Assembly (NCBI RefSeq): GCF_023100685.1
Contig: NZ_CP090064.1
Location: 2,914,001-2,978,000 of the forward strand
DNA: 64,000 nt
Source of the DNA: Proteus vulgaris
GTDB lineage: Bacteria > Pseudomonadota > Gammaproteobacteria > Enterobacterales > Enterobacteriaceae
Direction of reading: 5' to 3'
How positions within the stretch are numbered: position 1 is the first letter of the stretch; each line of letters begins with the position of its first letter. The position numbers and the translations under genes are program-made. The notes below the pieces were generated by a model. It was not told the DNA's origin. It saw nothing but the letters and a program-made list of their open reading frames with translations, and did not search any database. Shown here piece after piece: positions 30,850 to 40,275 of this stretch.

Positions 30850-32214
30850 ATGACAGCCACGACATTTTCTAGTCTTGAACTTGATGAAAGTTTATTGACC
30901 GCATTAGAAGAAAAAGGATATCAACGTCCTACTGCAATTCAAGCAGATGCTATTCCAGCAGCAATGGATGGACGTGATATTTTAGGCTCTGCGCCAACAG
31001 GCACAGGGAAAACTGCGGCCTTTTTACTTCCGGCAATTCAACACTTGCTTGATTACCCACGTAAAAAATCAGGCCCGCCACGTATTCTTATACTGACACC
31101 AACACGCGAACTTGCTATGCAAGTTGCCGAGCAGGCAAAAGAATTATGTGCGCACACACATTTAGATATCGCCACTATCACGGGCGGTGTTGCTTATATG
31201 AATCACGCTGAAGTCTTCAGCGAAAACCAAGATATCGTTGTTGCAACAACAGGTCGTTTATTACAGTACATCAAAGAAGAAAACTTTGACTGCCGTGCGG
31301 TAGAAATGCTGATTTTAGATGAAGCAGACCGCATGTTAGATATGGGTTTTGCTAATGATATTGAAACCATCGCGGGCGAAACTCGCTGGCGCAAACAGAC
31401 ATTACTATTCTCAGCAACACTTGAAGGTAATGCTGTCATTGATTTTGCACAACGTATCCTCAATGAGCCCGTTGAACTGAATGCTGACCCTTCACGCCGT
31501 GAACGTAAAAAAATTCAGCAGTTCTATTATCATGCAGATAATCTTGAACATAAAACAGCATTACTGGCCGCATTGCTAAAGCAAGACGATGTTAAAAAAT
31601 CGATTGTCTTTGTGCGTAAAAGAGAGCGAGTAAGAGAGCTCGTTTCTGCGTTAGAAAAACAAGGTATTAAATGTAGCTATCTTGAAGGTGAGATGGCGCA
31701 AACACAACGTAATGATGCAATAAAACGATTAGAATCAGGCCAAATGAATGTATTGGTCGCGACAGATGTTGCTTCTCGTGGTCTTGATTTGGACGACATC
31801 ACCCATGTGTTTAACTTTGATTTACCTCGCACTGCTGATGTTTATTTGCACCGTATTGGTCGTACAGGACGTGCTGGTCGTAAAGGTATCGCCATTTCAT
31901 TGGTTGAAGCACACGATCACCCATTATTAGGCAAGATTGGCCGTTATGTTCAAGAGCCAATAAAATACCGTGTCGTCGCTGAACTACGTCCAACCACTAA
32001 AGCACCGAGTCAAAAAGCAACCTTTAAGCCATCTAAAAAAGTACTGGCTAAACGTAAAGCGAAAAAAGACGAAGAGAAAAAAGCAGTCAAAGAAAAAGTA
32101 CGCGCTCGCGATCGTAAAAATATTGGCAAGCGTCGTAAAACGGCCACCAATAGCGCGACAAAAAGTGCGGCACCAGTAAATTCAGCAAAAGAAACACTGA
32201 CTGATAGCGAATAA
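30850..32214 (+). CDS. srmB: DEAD-box RNA helicase SrmB
   Basis: 454 residues: Q motif (GYQRPTAIQADAIP), Walker A (SAPTGTGKTAAF), DEAD box (LDEADRMLD), SAT motif (LLFSATLEG) and the C-terminal helicase motif HRIGRTGRAGRKG, then a Lys/Arg-rich tail. It acts early in 50S subunit assembly. It has a Shine-Dalgarno (AGAGGT) and a terminator of its own. Confidence 0.94.
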   Translation: MTATTFSSLELDESLLTALEEKGYQRPTAIQADAIPAAMDGRDILGSAPTGTGKTAAFLLPAIQHLLDYPRKKSGPPRILILTPTRELAMQVAEQAKELCAHTHLDIATITGGVAYMNHAEVFSENQDIVVATTGRLLQYIKEENFDCRAVEMLILDEADRMLDMGFANDIETIAGETRWRKQTLLFSATLEGNAVIDFAQRILNEPVELNADPSRRERKKIQQFYYHADNLEHKTALLAALLKQDDVKKSIVFVRKRERVRELVSALEKQGIKCSYLEGEMAQTQRNDAIKRLESGQMNVLVATDVASRGLDLDDITHVFNFDLPRTADVYLHRIGRTGRAGRKGIAISLVEAHDHPLLGKIGRYVQEPIKYRVVAELRPTTKAPSQKATFKPSKKVLAKRKAKKDEEKKAVKEKVRARDRKNIGKRRKTATNSATKSAAPVNSAKETLTDSE

Positions 32215-32240
32215 TCTGCATTATTTCTTCATTTATTTAG

Positions 32241-32269
32241 AACCGTAGCGAATTAATATCGCTACGGTT
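32241..32269 (+). terminator. Terminator of srmB
   Basis: AACCGTAGCGA / TCGCTACGGTT perfect 11-bp stem with a 7-base loop, followed by TTTTATT. Confidence 0.9.
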
Positions 32270-32302
32270 TTTTATTATTTAATAACACTTATTGTGCATA
32301 AA

Positions 32303-32330
32303 AAAGCCCGATATTTTCATATCGAGCTTT
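32303..32330 (-). terminator. Terminator of grcA
   Basis: AAAGC-CGATAT / ATATCG-GCTTT stem with one internal mismatch; the minus strand continues with a T-run (GCTTTTTTATG), 27 bp after the grcA stop codon. Confidence 0.78.
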
Positions 32331-32357
32331 ATCATTAACTTATTACTTTAGTGAAAA

Positions 32358-32741
32358 TTACAGGCTTTCAGTGAAAGTACGAGTAATAACATCACGTTGC
32401 TGTTCTGGAGTCAGTGAGTTAAAACGCACTGCATAACCAGAAACACGAATAGTTAATTGAGGATATTTCTCAGGGTTGTTAACTGCATCTTCCAGTGTTT
32501 CACGGCTTAACACGTTAACGTTAAGGTGTTGACCACCTTCTACACGAACAACCGGTTTAGATTCTACAGGCACTTCACGGTATTCGATATTGCCTAACTC
32601 TTTACGGTTAATCACTTGGCCTTCTTCAAAGCCTTTTTTAGCACAGATGCAACGAGCTTCGCCGTTTTCATCATCTAATAACCAGAAAGAGTGTAATAAA
32701 TCGTCGTTATCAGCTTTAGTAATTTGGATACCAGTAATCAT
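32358..32741 (-). CDS. grcA: Autonomous glycyl radical cofactor
   Basis: 127 residues, the same length as E. coli YfiD. The glycyl radical motif [10 protein letters not shown] near the C-terminus matches the end of pyruvate formate-lyase, and the protein replaces that part when PflB is damaged by oxygen. The start at 32741 has GGAGGT at a spacing of 6; a longer frame starting at 32753 would begin inside that ribosome site. FNR boxes upstream fit anaerobic induction. Confidence 0.95.
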   Translation of the reverse strand: MITGIQITKADNDDLLHSFWLLDDENGEARCICAKKGFEEGQVINRKELGNIEYREVPVESKPVVRVEGGQHLNVNVLSRETLEDAVNNPEKYPQLTIRVSGYAVRFNSLTPEQQRDVITRTFTESL

Positions 32742-32854
32742 TTCGACCTCCAATATGGGCGCAAAATCAAATTCTAATCTCGTATCAGAACTTGGGTATT
32801 TGGTCTAACCAATGTTTCTGTCTACTTATATACCAGTATAAATGGCGTCATTCT

Positions 32855-32868
32855 TTGACTAATATCAA
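32855..32868. promoter_or_regulatory. FNR box at the grcA promoter
   Basis: TTGACTAATATCAA matches TTGAT-N4-ATCAA in 9 of 10 positions. An AT-rich -10-like element (TATATAAG on the minus strand) lies about 30 bp downstream, a class II activation geometry. Confidence 0.78.
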
Positions 32869-32907
32869 TAAAATTCATAAGCACTTTATCAACCAAGGTG
32901 CAAAGTG

Positions 32908-32921
32908 TTGTTTTAAATCAA
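32908..32921. promoter_or_regulatory. Second, weaker FNR/CRP-like box upstream of grcA
   Basis: TTGTTTTAAATCAA matches the FNR palindrome in 8 of 10 positions and lies 53 bp (about five helical turns) upstream of the first box. Confidence 0.5.
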
Positions 32922-33075
32922 CAATCGCCCTTTCTTGATTTGCAATTTTTTTTGTAAATTTTAAAAGAAAATTTGAATATTCAATTAATTCTAATTTTTA
33001 AACCGTTATATTTTCATTCATTCAATGAAATCTGTAAGCTTAGGCACTATAAGATATCAATAAGGATTTTATGTT

Positions 33076-33756
33076 ATGACTACCGCATTAACTTGGCATG
33101 ATGTAATAGGTGCTGAAAAAGAAAAGCCTTACTTTCATCAAATTATGTCTCAAGTCGCACAACAAAGAGAAGCCGGAAAAATTATTTATCCCCCTCAAGA
33201 AGACGTTTTTAATGCTTTTCGTTTTACGCCTTTTGAAAATGTGAATGTCGTTATTTTAGGACAAGATCCTTATCATGGCCCAAACCAAGCTCATGGACTC
33301 TCTTTTTCTGTACGCCCAGGTGTACCTGCCCCCCCTTCACTAGTTAATATGTATAAAGAGCTTGAAAAAGAATACTCTGATTTTAAGCGCCCTAACCATG
33401 GCTACTTAGAAAGTTGGGCAAAACAAGGTGTTTTATTGCTTAATACCGTATTGACCGTAGAGAAAGGCCAAGCACATTCTCACGCTAATTATGGTTGGGA
33501 AATATTCACAGATGCTGTTATTGAGCAGATTAATCAACGTAGAGAAGGGGTTATTTTCCTACTTTGGGGAGCCCATGCTCAGAAAAAAGGTCGTTTTATT
33601 GATACAAATAAACACGTTATCTTAAAAGCACCTCACCCATCACCACTTTCAGCACATAGAGGCTTTTTAGGCTGTGGTCATTTTAAACAGGCTAATGATA
33701 TTTTACAGCAACAAGGCCGAACACCTATCAATTGGTATCTTGACGCGATTGAGTAA
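33076..33756 (+). CDS. ung: Uracil-DNA glycosylase
   Basis: 226 residues with the family 1 active site [18 protein letters not shown] (catalytic Asp) and the C-terminal [11 protein letters not shown] loop containing the catalytic His. It removes uracil from DNA. Divergent from grcA, with about 330 bp between them. Confidence 0.97.
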   Translation: MTTALTWHDVIGAEKEKPYFHQIMSQVAQQREAGKIIYPPQEDVFNAFRFTPFENVNVVILGQDPYHGPNQAHGLSFSVRPGVPAPPSLVNMYKELEKEYSDFKRPNHGYLESWAKQGVLLLNTVLTVEKGQAHSHANYGWEIFTDAVIEQINQRREGVIFLLWGAHAQKKGRFIDTNKHVILKAPHPSPLSAHRGFLGCGHFKQANDILQQQGRTPINWYLDAIE

Positions 33757-33777
33757 GACCTGCCTTTAAAAAATATA

Positions 33778-33825
33778 AAACCGCACAATAACTTGAAGAT
33801 TTATAAACTTCGTATTGTGCGGTTT
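33778..33825. terminator. Shared terminator of ung and grpE
   Basis: A 13-bp perfect outer stem (AAACCGCACAATA / TATTGTGCGGTTT) with an inner TGAAG/CTTCG stem between two convergent genes. A/T runs on both sides suit bidirectional use. Confidence 0.82.
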
Positions 33826-33875
33826 ACTTTATCTACACTGAATAAAACGTGTGATAACGAATACTTTTATTAATG

Positions 33876-34487
33876 CTATTTAGAAACGATAACCATAGCT
33901 GGACGTAATAAACGACCATTTAAGGTATATCCTTTTTGCATAACATCAACAACATGATTAGATTCATGTTCAGGACTATCAATCAATGTCATCGCTTGGT
34001 GAACATCAGGGTTGAATGCCACATTTTTTTCTTCAACGACTTCAATGCCAAATTTACGCACGGCATCTAAGAATGACTTCAGTGTTAACTCTAACCCTTC
34101 AATCATTGGTTTTTGCGATTCATTTTCATGATCAGCAGCAGATAAAGCGCGCTCTAAATTATCAAGTACCGGCAATAATTCATTAGAAAATTTTTCAAGT
34201 GCAAATTTATGAGCTTTCTCAATATCTTGTTGGGTACGGCGACGCACATTTTCAACTTCAGCCAAAGCACGAGCCATAGCTTCACGCTCTGTTTTTTGTG
34301 ATTGCTCCAGTTGTTTTTCAAGAGAATCAATACGCGCTAATGCCTCAACTAATTCAGCTTGAGCATTAAAATCCGCTTGTTCTTCTTCGGTCATTACCTG
34401 TTCTTGAGATTCATCCATTACCGATCCCATTCCTTCTTTTTCTTTTGAGACTTGCTCTTCATGTACATTTTGTTCTTTACTACTCAT
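33876..34487 (-). CDS. grpE: Nucleotide exchange factor GrpE
   Basis: 203 residues: acidic disordered N-terminus, a long coiled coil (about 45-110) and a C-terminal beta domain ending [17 protein letters not shown]. It releases ADP from DnaK. Start: the ATG at 34493 lies directly on GGAG, while 34487 gives a spacing of 6 and the MSSKEQ opening, so 34487 is chosen. A sigma-32 promoter lies upstream. Confidence 0.94.
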   Translation of the reverse strand: MSSKEQNVHEEQVSKEKEGMGSVMDESQEQVMTEEEQADFNAQAELVEALARIDSLEKQLEQSQKTEREAMARALAEVENVRRRTQQDIEKAHKFALEKFSNELLPVLDNLERALSAADHENESQKPMIEGLELTLKSFLDAVRKFGIEVVEEKNVAFNPDVHQAMTLIDSPEHESNHVVDVMQKGYTLNGRLLRPAMVIVSK

Positions 34488-34531
34488 GAACATCTCCGCG
34501 TAGTTTTGGTATTCATCTTCATATTTAGTTT

Positions 34532-34560
34532 ATTATGGGGATCAATAAACGGGTTTCAAG
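34532..34560 (-). promoter_or_regulatory. Sigma-32 (heat-shock) promoter of grpE
   Basis: On the minus strand CTTGAAA (34560-34554), a 13-base spacer and CCCCATAAT (34540-34532), almost exactly the RpoH consensus. Confidence 0.88.
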
Positions 34561-34587
34561 GAATTGGCGCAAAACGAGGGTAAAAAA

Positions 34588-35487
34588 ATGCCAGATAATA
34601 CCGTAACGGAAAAAAAACACTTTAAATGTATTGGCATTGTCGGCCATCCTCGCCATCCAGAGGCACTTTCAACACATGAAATGCTTTATCATTGGCTACA
34701 AGCTCAAGGCTATGATGTTATTATTGATACACAAGTCGCTCATGAGCTAAAACTTGAAAATGCACAAACGGGTGATTTAACACAAGTGGGTAAAGTCGCT
34801 GATCTCGTGATTGTCGTCGGAGGTGATGGCAACATGCTCGGTGCTGCGCGAGTGTTATCTCGCTATAATATCAAAGTAATTGGCGTTAACCGTGGTAACT
34901 TAGGTTTTCTTACTGATCTTGATCCTGATAATGCCTTACAACAATTAACTAATGTCTTAGCAGGACACTATCGTGAAGAAAAACGGTTCTTACTTGAAGC
35001 TCGAGTCTGCGCTGAAGGTCAAAGAACACGTATTGGTACAGCAATAAATGAAGTCGTGCTTCATCCTGGTAAAGTGGCTCATATGATTGAGTTTGAGGTT
35101 TATATTGATGATCGCTTTGCCTTTTCACAGCGTTCTGACGGCTTAATTATAGCTACCCCCACAGGTTCAACCGCCTATTCATTGTCTGCTGGCGGCCCTA
35201 TTTTAACGCCCAATCTTGATGCTATTGCGCTTGTACCTATGTTTCCCCATACCTTGTCAGCACGCCCTTTAGTTATCAGTAGTGATAGTCAAATTCGTCT
35301 AAAATTCTCACAAACGAATATCGATTACGAAGTAAGTTGTGATAGCCAATTAGTATTACCTATTAAAGAAGGCGATGAAGTTATCATTAAACGTAGCCGT
35401 CAAAAACTCAATTTGGTTCATCCGACTGATTACAATTATTTTAATACACTCAGCTCAAAATTAGGTTGGTCAAAAAAAATGTTCTAA
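34588..35487 (+). CDS. nadK: NAD kinase
   Basis: 299 residues: the GGDG nucleotide motif ([14 protein letters not shown]), [13 protein letters not shown] and the conserved [21 protein letters not shown]. It phosphorylates NAD to NADP. The ATG at 34588 has GAGGG at a spacing of about 8; an in-frame TTG at 34564 would add eight unconserved residues. Divergent from grpE, as in E. coli. Confidence 0.95.
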   Translation: MPDNTVTEKKHFKCIGIVGHPRHPEALSTHEMLYHWLQAQGYDVIIDTQVAHELKLENAQTGDLTQVGKVADLVIVVGGDGNMLGAARVLSRYNIKVIGVNRGNLGFLTDLDPDNALQQLTNVLAGHYREEKRFLLEARVCAEGQRTRIGTAINEVVLHPGKVAHMIEFEVYIDDRFAFSQRSDGLIIATPTGSTAYSLSAGGPILTPNLDAIALVPMFPHTLSARPLVISSDSQIRLKFSQTNIDYEVSCDSQLVLPIKEGDEVIIKRSRQKLNLVHPTDYNYFNTLSSKLGWSKKMF

Positions 35488-35506
35488 TTTTTGTGCCTCA
35501 CTACTT

Positions 35507-35526
35507 TACTGTATAAAAAACCAGTT
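35507..35526. promoter_or_regulatory. LexA box 1 of recN
   Basis: TACTGTATAAAAAACCAGTT: CTG-N10-CAG in an AT-rich context, a good SOS box. Confidence 0.8.
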
Positions 35527-35528
35527 TA

Positions 35529-35548
35529 TACTGTATGTAATTACAGAT
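35529..35548. promoter_or_regulatory. LexA box 2 of recN
   Basis: TACTGTATGTAATTACAGAT: close to the consensus TACTGTATATATATACAGTA, 22 bp after box 1 and 26 bp before the recN start. Two adjacent boxes are also known for E. coli recN. Confidence 0.87.
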
Positions 35549-35574
35549 ATGTTTTTATACACAGGAGAGGCACT

Positions 35575-37236
35575 ATGCTGACTCAATTAACTATTAGTCA
35601 TTTTGCCATAGTCCGTGAACTTGAAATCGATTTTTCTGGTGGCATGACGACCATTACGGGTGAAACTGGTGCCGGTAAATCTATTGCCATTGATGCACTA
35701 GGTTTATGCTTAGGTAACCGTGGTGATGCTAATATGGTGCGCCCAGGTGCAGCTAGAGCTGATTTATGCGCACGATTCTCACTCTCTGACACGCCATCAG
35801 CACAACGTTGGCTTGAAGAACATCATCTTGATGATCATAACGAATGCCTATTAAGAAGAACCATCTCCGCTGATGGGCGTTCTCGTGGTTTTATCAACGG
35901 TACTTCCGTGCCCCTTTCACAATTAAGAGAGCTAGGTTCTTTACTTATCCAAATTCATGGGCAACATGCTCATCAGCAACTTTTAGAACCTCGTTATCAA
36001 AAACAACTGCTTGATATTTATGCTCATGAGCCTGCTTTATTAAAAAGCATGAAATTAGCCTATCAAACATGGCATCAAAGTTGTCAGACATTGGCCTCGT
36101 TTCAACAACTTTCCCTAGAAAGAGAAGCAAGGAAACAACTGGTTGATTATCATTTAAAAGAGCTTAACGAGTTTCAACCAGTACAAGGTGAATATCCTGA
36201 ATTAGATCAAGAATATAAACGCCTATCTAACTGCGGACAATTTTTGACCTTAAGCCAAAATAGCTTACAACTCTTAAGCGACAACGAAGAACAAAATATT
36301 TTAAGTATGCTCAATGTCGTTAAACATGAAATTGCAGAGCTCACCTCTATGGAGAGTCAATTTAATTCATTGTTAGAGATGCTAGAAGAAGCCTCAATCC
36401 AAATTAGTGAAGTGAGTGACGAACTTCGCCACTATAGTGATCGTTTAGAAATGGATCCTAATCGCTTATTTGAAGTTGAAAAACGCATGTCTAAATACAT
36501 TAGTTTGTCACGTAAACATCGCGTAGCACCTGAAGAATTATATGATCTTCATCAGCAATTAATTGAAGAGAAAAATGCCTTACTTCGCCAAAATGATGAT
36601 TGTGAAACGTTAATCGAACAAGTAAAGGCAGATCATTTAATGGCGTTAGATGTTGCTAAACAATTACATCAAGTTCGCCAACAATATGCTAATGAACTAA
36701 GCCAACTTATCACAAACAGTATGCATCAGTTATCAATGCCTCATGGTTATTTTACTGTTGATACTTACTTTGATGACAGTTCACTGCAAATCGATGGCGC
36801 CACAAAAGTTGAATTTAATGTCACTACTAATCCAGGACAACCTCACCAAGCGCTTTCTAAAGTGGCTTCTGGTGGTGAGTTATCTCGCATTGCGCTCGCA
36901 ATACAAGTGATCACAGCGAAAAAAATGGATACACCAGCTCTAATTTTCGATGAAGTAGATGTGGGGATCAGTGGCCCTACAGCCGCTATTGTAGGTAAAT
37001 TATTGCGAGAATTGGGTGAATCAACTCAAGTAATGTGTGTTACTCACTTACCTCAAGTCGCGGGTTGTGGACATCAACACTATTTTGTTAATAAAGAAAC
37101 CAACGGTGAAGAGACAGAAACCACAATGAAACTATTATCGAAAAAAGAACGATTACAAGAGCTCGCCCGTTTATTAGCAGGAAGTGAAGTCACCAAAAAT
37201 ACCTTAGCAAATGCGAAAGATTTGTTGGCTGCATAA
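35575..37236 (+). CDS. recN: DNA repair protein RecN
   Basis: 553 residues, the E. coli length. SMC-like layout: Walker A ([17 protein letters not shown]), a central coiled coil, then the signature [13 protein letters not shown] and Walker B ([12 protein letters not shown]). It acts in double-strand break repair. The start at 35575 follows AGGAGAGG; a longer frame from 35491 overlaps the LexA boxes. SOS-regulated by two LexA sites. Confidence 0.96.
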   Translation: MLTQLTISHFAIVRELEIDFSGGMTTITGETGAGKSIAIDALGLCLGNRGDANMVRPGAARADLCARFSLSDTPSAQRWLEEHHLDDHNECLLRRTISADGRSRGFINGTSVPLSQLRELGSLLIQIHGQHAHQQLLEPRYQKQLLDIYAHEPALLKSMKLAYQTWHQSCQTLASFQQLSLEREARKQLVDYHLKELNEFQPVQGEYPELDQEYKRLSNCGQFLTLSQNSLQLLSDNEEQNILSMLNVVKHEIAELTSMESQFNSLLEMLEEASIQISEVSDELRHYSDRLEMDPNRLFEVEKRMSKYISLSRKHRVAPEELYDLHQQLIEEKNALLRQNDDCETLIEQVKADHLMALDVAKQLHQVRQQYANELSQLITNSMHQLSMPHGYFTVDTYFDDSSLQIDGATKVEFNVTTNPGQPHQALSKVASGGELSRIALAIQVITAKKMDTPALIFDEVDVGISGPTAAIVGKLLRELGESTQVMCVTHLPQVAGCGHQHYFVNKETNGEETETTMKLLSKKERLQELARLLAGSEVTKNTLANAKDLLAA

Positions 37237-37260
37237 CGATTAACAAACTTTTATTGATAT

Positions 37261-37333
37261 TTAGGGTCATAGGCAGAGCGTGAAAGGTTTTCAATTGCTG
37301 CGTTGTCGATTATCATCGTCACTATGACCCTAA
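37261..37333 (+). repeat. 12-bp inverted repeat in the bamE leader
   Basis: TTAGGGTCATAG (37261-37272) and its exact complement CTATGACCCTAA (37322-37333) are 49 bp apart. The right arm touches the bamE ribosome site (AAGGAATG at 37334). It could form a leader hairpin that affects translation. Confidence 0.65.
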
Positions 37334-37349
37334 AAGGAATGTAATAACC

Positions 37350-37712
37350 ATGCGTTTTAAACTGTTAAAAGTTGCCGCCTTATCTTTAGTCGTAATGACT
37401 TCAGGTTGCTCTATGTTCGAGAGACTGGTTTATCACCCAGATATCAATCAGGGAAATTATTTAACACCAGCCGAAGTCGCAAAAGTTCAGCAAGGAATGA
37501 CACAGCAGCAAGTTCAATTTGCCCTTGGTACGCCAATGCTTAAAGATCCTTTCGGAAGCCAAACTTGGTATTATGTTTTCCGTGAGGAGCCAGGTCACCA
37601 GGAAGTACGTCAAGAAACGCTGACACTAACTTTTGATAGCAATGGCATACTGACTAAGATTGACAAGCAAGGCAATATGCCTAATTTCTCAGCACCTGCA
37701 ACTAAATCGTAA
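37350..37712 (+). CDS. bamE: Outer-membrane assembly lipoprotein BamE (SmpA)
   Basis: 120 residues: signal peptide with lipobox (MTSGCSMFE), then the small SmpA/OmlA domain ([16 protein letters not shown] start, [30 protein letters not shown]). It is a subunit of the BAM complex that inserts outer-membrane proteins, including the usher of this window. It follows recN and is convergent with rnfH. Confidence 0.95.
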   Translation: MRFKLLKVAALSLVVMTSGCSMFERLVYHPDINQGNYLTPAEVAKVQQGMTQQQVQFALGTPMLKDPFGSQTWYYVFREEPGHQEVRQETLTLTFDSNGILTKIDKQGNMPNFSAPATKS

Positions 37713-37768
37713 TGTGATTACAGTGCTAAGAAAGCTTAGTTTTATATAAGATTGGCAAAAGCGAATTG

Positions 37769-37799
37769 CACCCCATACGTTAAATTTGACGTTGGGGTG
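37769..37799 (+). terminator. Terminator of bamE
   Basis: CACCCCA-ACGT / ACGT-TGGGGTG stem, followed by TGTTTTT. Confidence 0.83.
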
Positions 37800-37914
37800 T
37801 GTTTTTATAAAGAGAAATTACTTTATAGCAGTGTTATCTTTTATTGTATCTGTCTGTAATCAAGCGCCTATCAATGCAGTATGTAGCGCCCCTATATTGG
37901 GCAAAAGCATGGTA

Positions 37915-38208
37915 TTACTCCGCTTTTTGTCGTGCTTTTTCAGCACGCTTACGACGCATTTCTTTAGGGTCGGCAATTAAAGGTCGATAAATTTCAACTC
38001 TATCACCGTCTTTCACATTATCACTTAGCTTTGCTGGCCGACTATAAATGCCAACTTTATTCTTAGTTAAATCAATATCATTACAAATAGTTAAGATATT
38101 TGAAGCAATAATGGCTTGTTCAACAGTGTCCCCTAGCGTTAGTTCTACAGGGATAAGATACTGTTTATCAGGCAACGCATAGGTTACCTCTACCCATATT
38201 TTAGTCAC
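37915..38208 (-). CDS. rnfH: RnfH-family ubiquitin-like protein (RatB)
   Basis: 97 residues of the UPF0125 family: [15 protein letters not shown] at the start, then [27 protein letters not shown], a beta-grasp fold. The role is not settled. It overlaps ratA by eight bases, so the two are coupled. Confidence 0.9.
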   Translation of the reverse strand: MTKIWVEVTYALPDKQYLIPVELTLGDTVEQAIIASNILTICNDIDLTKNKVGIYSRPAKLSDNVKDGDRVEIYRPLIADPKEMRRKRAEKARQKAE

Positions 38209-38635
38209 GATAGATCTCTTTCGCTCTGTGAGTAAATGCTTGAACCATATTGTTCGTTAAATCTTTAAAAATACGGCCAAAAGCTAACTCAATTAATTTA
38301 TTAGTGAACTCAAAGTCTAGCTGAAATTCTATCTTACACGCATTATCATCAAGTGCGGTAAACACCCATCCCCCAGTCAATTTACGAAAGGGGCCATCAA
38401 CAAGACGCATATCAACACGTTCATTAGTCTTTAAAAAGTTATGGGTAGTAAATGTTTTACTAATTCCCGCTTTTGAGACATTTATTGATGCAATCATTTC
38501 TTCTGGTGTGCTTTTGATCAGTTTACTTCCAACGCATCCTGGTAGAAAATCAGGATAAGTAAGAACATCATTAACCAGTTTAAACATTTGCTCTGTGCTA
38601 AAAGGGACGAGAGCAGATCGACTAATCTGAGGCAT
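38201..38635 (-). CDS. ratA: RatA, START-like coenzyme Q-binding family protein
   Basis: 144 residues of the polyketide cyclase/COQ10 fold ([31 protein letters not shown]). E. coli RatA has been reported to block 70S ribosome association, while homologs act in ubiquinone handling. Divergent from smpB and paired with rnfH, the standard arrangement. Confidence 0.9.
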   Translation of the reverse strand: MPQISRSALVPFSTEQMFKLVNDVLTYPDFLPGCVGSKLIKSTPEEMIASINVSKAGISKTFTTHNFLKTNERVDMRLVDGPFRKLTGGWVFTALDDNACKIEFQLDFEFTNKLIELAFGRIFKDLTNNMVQAFTHRAKEIYRD

Positions 38636-38790
38636 AGTTATTCCTGTACGACAACACTGTGTGGATCATATCATTGAACAGTGACTAATTAAAAATCTAA
38701 TGGAATATAGCTTAAGTTTTATGCAATTGAAAAGAAAACAGTCGGTTAAATGATTTCTTTCTATTGCTCATACAGTATAATGTGGACATT

Positions 38791-39273
38791 ATGACAAAGA
38801 AAAAATCACACAAACCTGGTTCCGCGACCATTGCGTTAAACAAACGTGCTCGCCATGAATATTTCATCGAAGATGAGATTGAAGCGGGTCTGTCGTTACA
38901 AGGCTGGGAAGTTAAATCACTGCGTGCCGGTAAAGCAAACATCAGTGATAGCTATGTTATCATGCGTGATGGCGAAGCTTATCTTTTTGGTGCAACCATT
39001 ACTCCTTTAAATGTTGCATCAAGCCATGTCGTTTGTGACCCGACTCGTACCCGTAAACTATTATTAAAACAACGCGAATTAGATTCACTTTACGGTCAAA
39101 TCAATCGTGATGGATACACCGTCGTTGCTCTTTCTCTTTATTGGAAGAATGCATGGTGTAAAATTAAAATTGGCGTAGCCAAAGGTAAAAAAGATCATGA
39201 TAAACGCGATACCATTAAAGATCGTGAGTGGAAATTAGACAAAGCACGTATCATGAAAAATGCTAACCGCTAA
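38791..39273 (+). CDS. smpB: SsrA-binding protein SmpB
   Basis: 160 residues, the E. coli length: [26 protein letters not shown] and the Lys/Arg-rich C-terminal tail ([10 protein letters not shown]). It binds tmRNA in trans-translation. The start at 38791 is preferred over an upstream TTG-type start because it gives the conserved [11 protein letters not shown]. ssrA follows 59 bp downstream. Confidence 0.96.
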   Translation: MTKKKSHKPGSATIALNKRARHEYFIEDEIEAGLSLQGWEVKSLRAGKANISDSYVIMRDGEAYLFGATITPLNVASSHVVCDPTRTRKLLLKQRELDSLYGQINRDGYTVVALSLYWKNAWCKIKIGVAKGKKDHDKRDTIKDREWKLDKARIMKNANR

Positions 39274-39311
39274 ATTTCGTTAAGTACTAGCAATTACAAG
39301 TATTTTTCTGA

Positions 39312-39317
39312 TATACT
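39312..39317 (+). promoter_or_regulatory. -10 element of ssrA
   Basis: TATACT 15 bp before the mature tmRNA 5' end. The -35 is unclear (TAGCAA, 18 bp upstream, is the best candidate). Confidence 0.6.
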
Positions 39318-39332
39318 CGCTTTCAACAACTT

Positions 39333-39699
39333 GGGGCTGATTCTGGATTCGACGGGATTTGCGAAACCCAAGGTGCATGCCGAGGGGCGGTTGGCCTCGT
39401 AAAAAGCCGCAAAAAAGATAGTCGCAAACGACAATCAGTACGAAGCACTAGCAGCTTAATAACCTGCTTAGAGCCCTCTCTCCCTAGCTTCCGCTCTTAA
39501 GACGGGGATCAAGAGAGGTCAAACCCAAAAGAGATCGCGTGGAGACCTAGCTTGGGGTCAAAGCGTTAAACTTAATCAAGCTAGCTTATTCATGGCGCGT
39601 CTGTCCGCAGTGGGTAAGTGAAATTAAAGATAGACTAAGCATGTAGTACCGAGGACGTAGAAATTTCGGACGCGGGTTCAACTCCCGCCAGCTCCACCA
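39333..39699 (+). ncRNA. ssrA: Transfer-messenger RNA (tmRNA)
   Basis: 367 nt from GGGGCTGATTCTGGATTCGA to the 3' CCA (AGCTCCACCA), closing the tRNA-like acceptor stem. The T-arm GGGTTCAACTCCC is readable. The tag frame at 39424-39459 gives the peptide ANDNQYEALAA and a TAA stop; E. coli has ANDENYALAA. It rescues stalled ribosomes with SmpB. The 3' end is a common integration site, used here by the island that follows. Confidence 0.97.
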
Positions 39700-39788
39700 A
39701 ATTTGGTGGGTCAGTGATAGGACAACGGTTTCAAAAACAAGAAGTTAGCGAAATCACCAAGACTACACACTGACAACAAAAGGACTAT
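39697..39788 (+). repeat. Left copy of a 92-bp direct repeat at the ssrA end (attL-like)
   Basis: Starts with the palindrome CCAAATTTGG, which includes the tmRNA CCA end, and aligns without gaps to 49870-49961 with about seven mismatches. It marks the left edge of a 10.2-kb segment. Confidence 0.82.
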
Positions 39789-39790
39789 AA

Positions 39791-39812
39791 ATGACACGCA
39801 AATGACACGCGG
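39791..39812 (+). repeat. Tandem TGACACGC octamers next to the left repeat
   Basis: TGACACGC at 39792 and 39803, one helical turn apart (11 bp). The right copy has diverged octamers at the same place (49965 and 49976). Possibly arm-type sites for a lost integrase or excisionase. Confidence 0.45.
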
Positions 39813-39828
39813 ATCATTTAAAGTTTAA

Positions 39829-39850
39829 AAGGCTCACTTCGGTGGGCCTT
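39829..39850 (+). terminator. Terminator 130 bp downstream of ssrA
   Basis: AAGGCTCAC TTCG GTGGGCCTT, a 9-bp stem with a UUCG tetraloop, followed by TTTTATT. Confidence 0.88.
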
Positions 39851-39876
39851 TTTATTAAGATCGATAAGGGTGAAAA

Positions 39877-40236
39877 ATGAAAACGTCAGAATTAATTAAG
39901 AAGCTACAAGAAATAGATAAAACTGTACCTTTTGATGCTGACATTGTTACTGGTGATGACTGGCTCCCCTGTGGCGTTGAAAATGTTTACCACGCCCCAC
40001 CCAATACATATATTCAATTCAACTCCTATGATGCCGATGAGATGTGGGGAGATCTACAAGAAAATAATAGACGCACATCTATTGTCGAATTATCAGCGCG
40101 AGTTAGTGAAATAAATGATGTAGTAAAAATGATAGAGTCCAACACTTCAATTACAGCCTTGGATATAATAAAGGAATTAAATTCCAGATCTAAACGGATG
40201 TCAGAAATGGCTAATTTATTGAAAGAAACAGAGTAG
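39877..40236 (+). CDS. Hypothetical protein, 119 aa
   Basis: Not recognised. The N-terminal half (about 1-50) has a mixed alpha/beta look with DADIVTGDDWLPCGVENVY; the C-terminal half (about 70-119) is a predicted helical hairpin. It has a good ATG but only a GGGTG-type ribosome site. First gene after the tmRNA attachment repeat and oriented away from it. Likely a mobile-element cargo gene. Confidence 0.55.
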   Translation: MKTSELIKKLQEIDKTVPFDADIVTGDDWLPCGVENVYHAPPNTYIQFNSYDADEMWGDLQENNRRTSIVELSARVSEINDVVKMIESNTSITALDIIKELNSRSKRMSEMANLLKETE

Positions 40237-40275
40237 TTCCGATGCTCGATGGAACCGACCGAGTTATATAATCAA

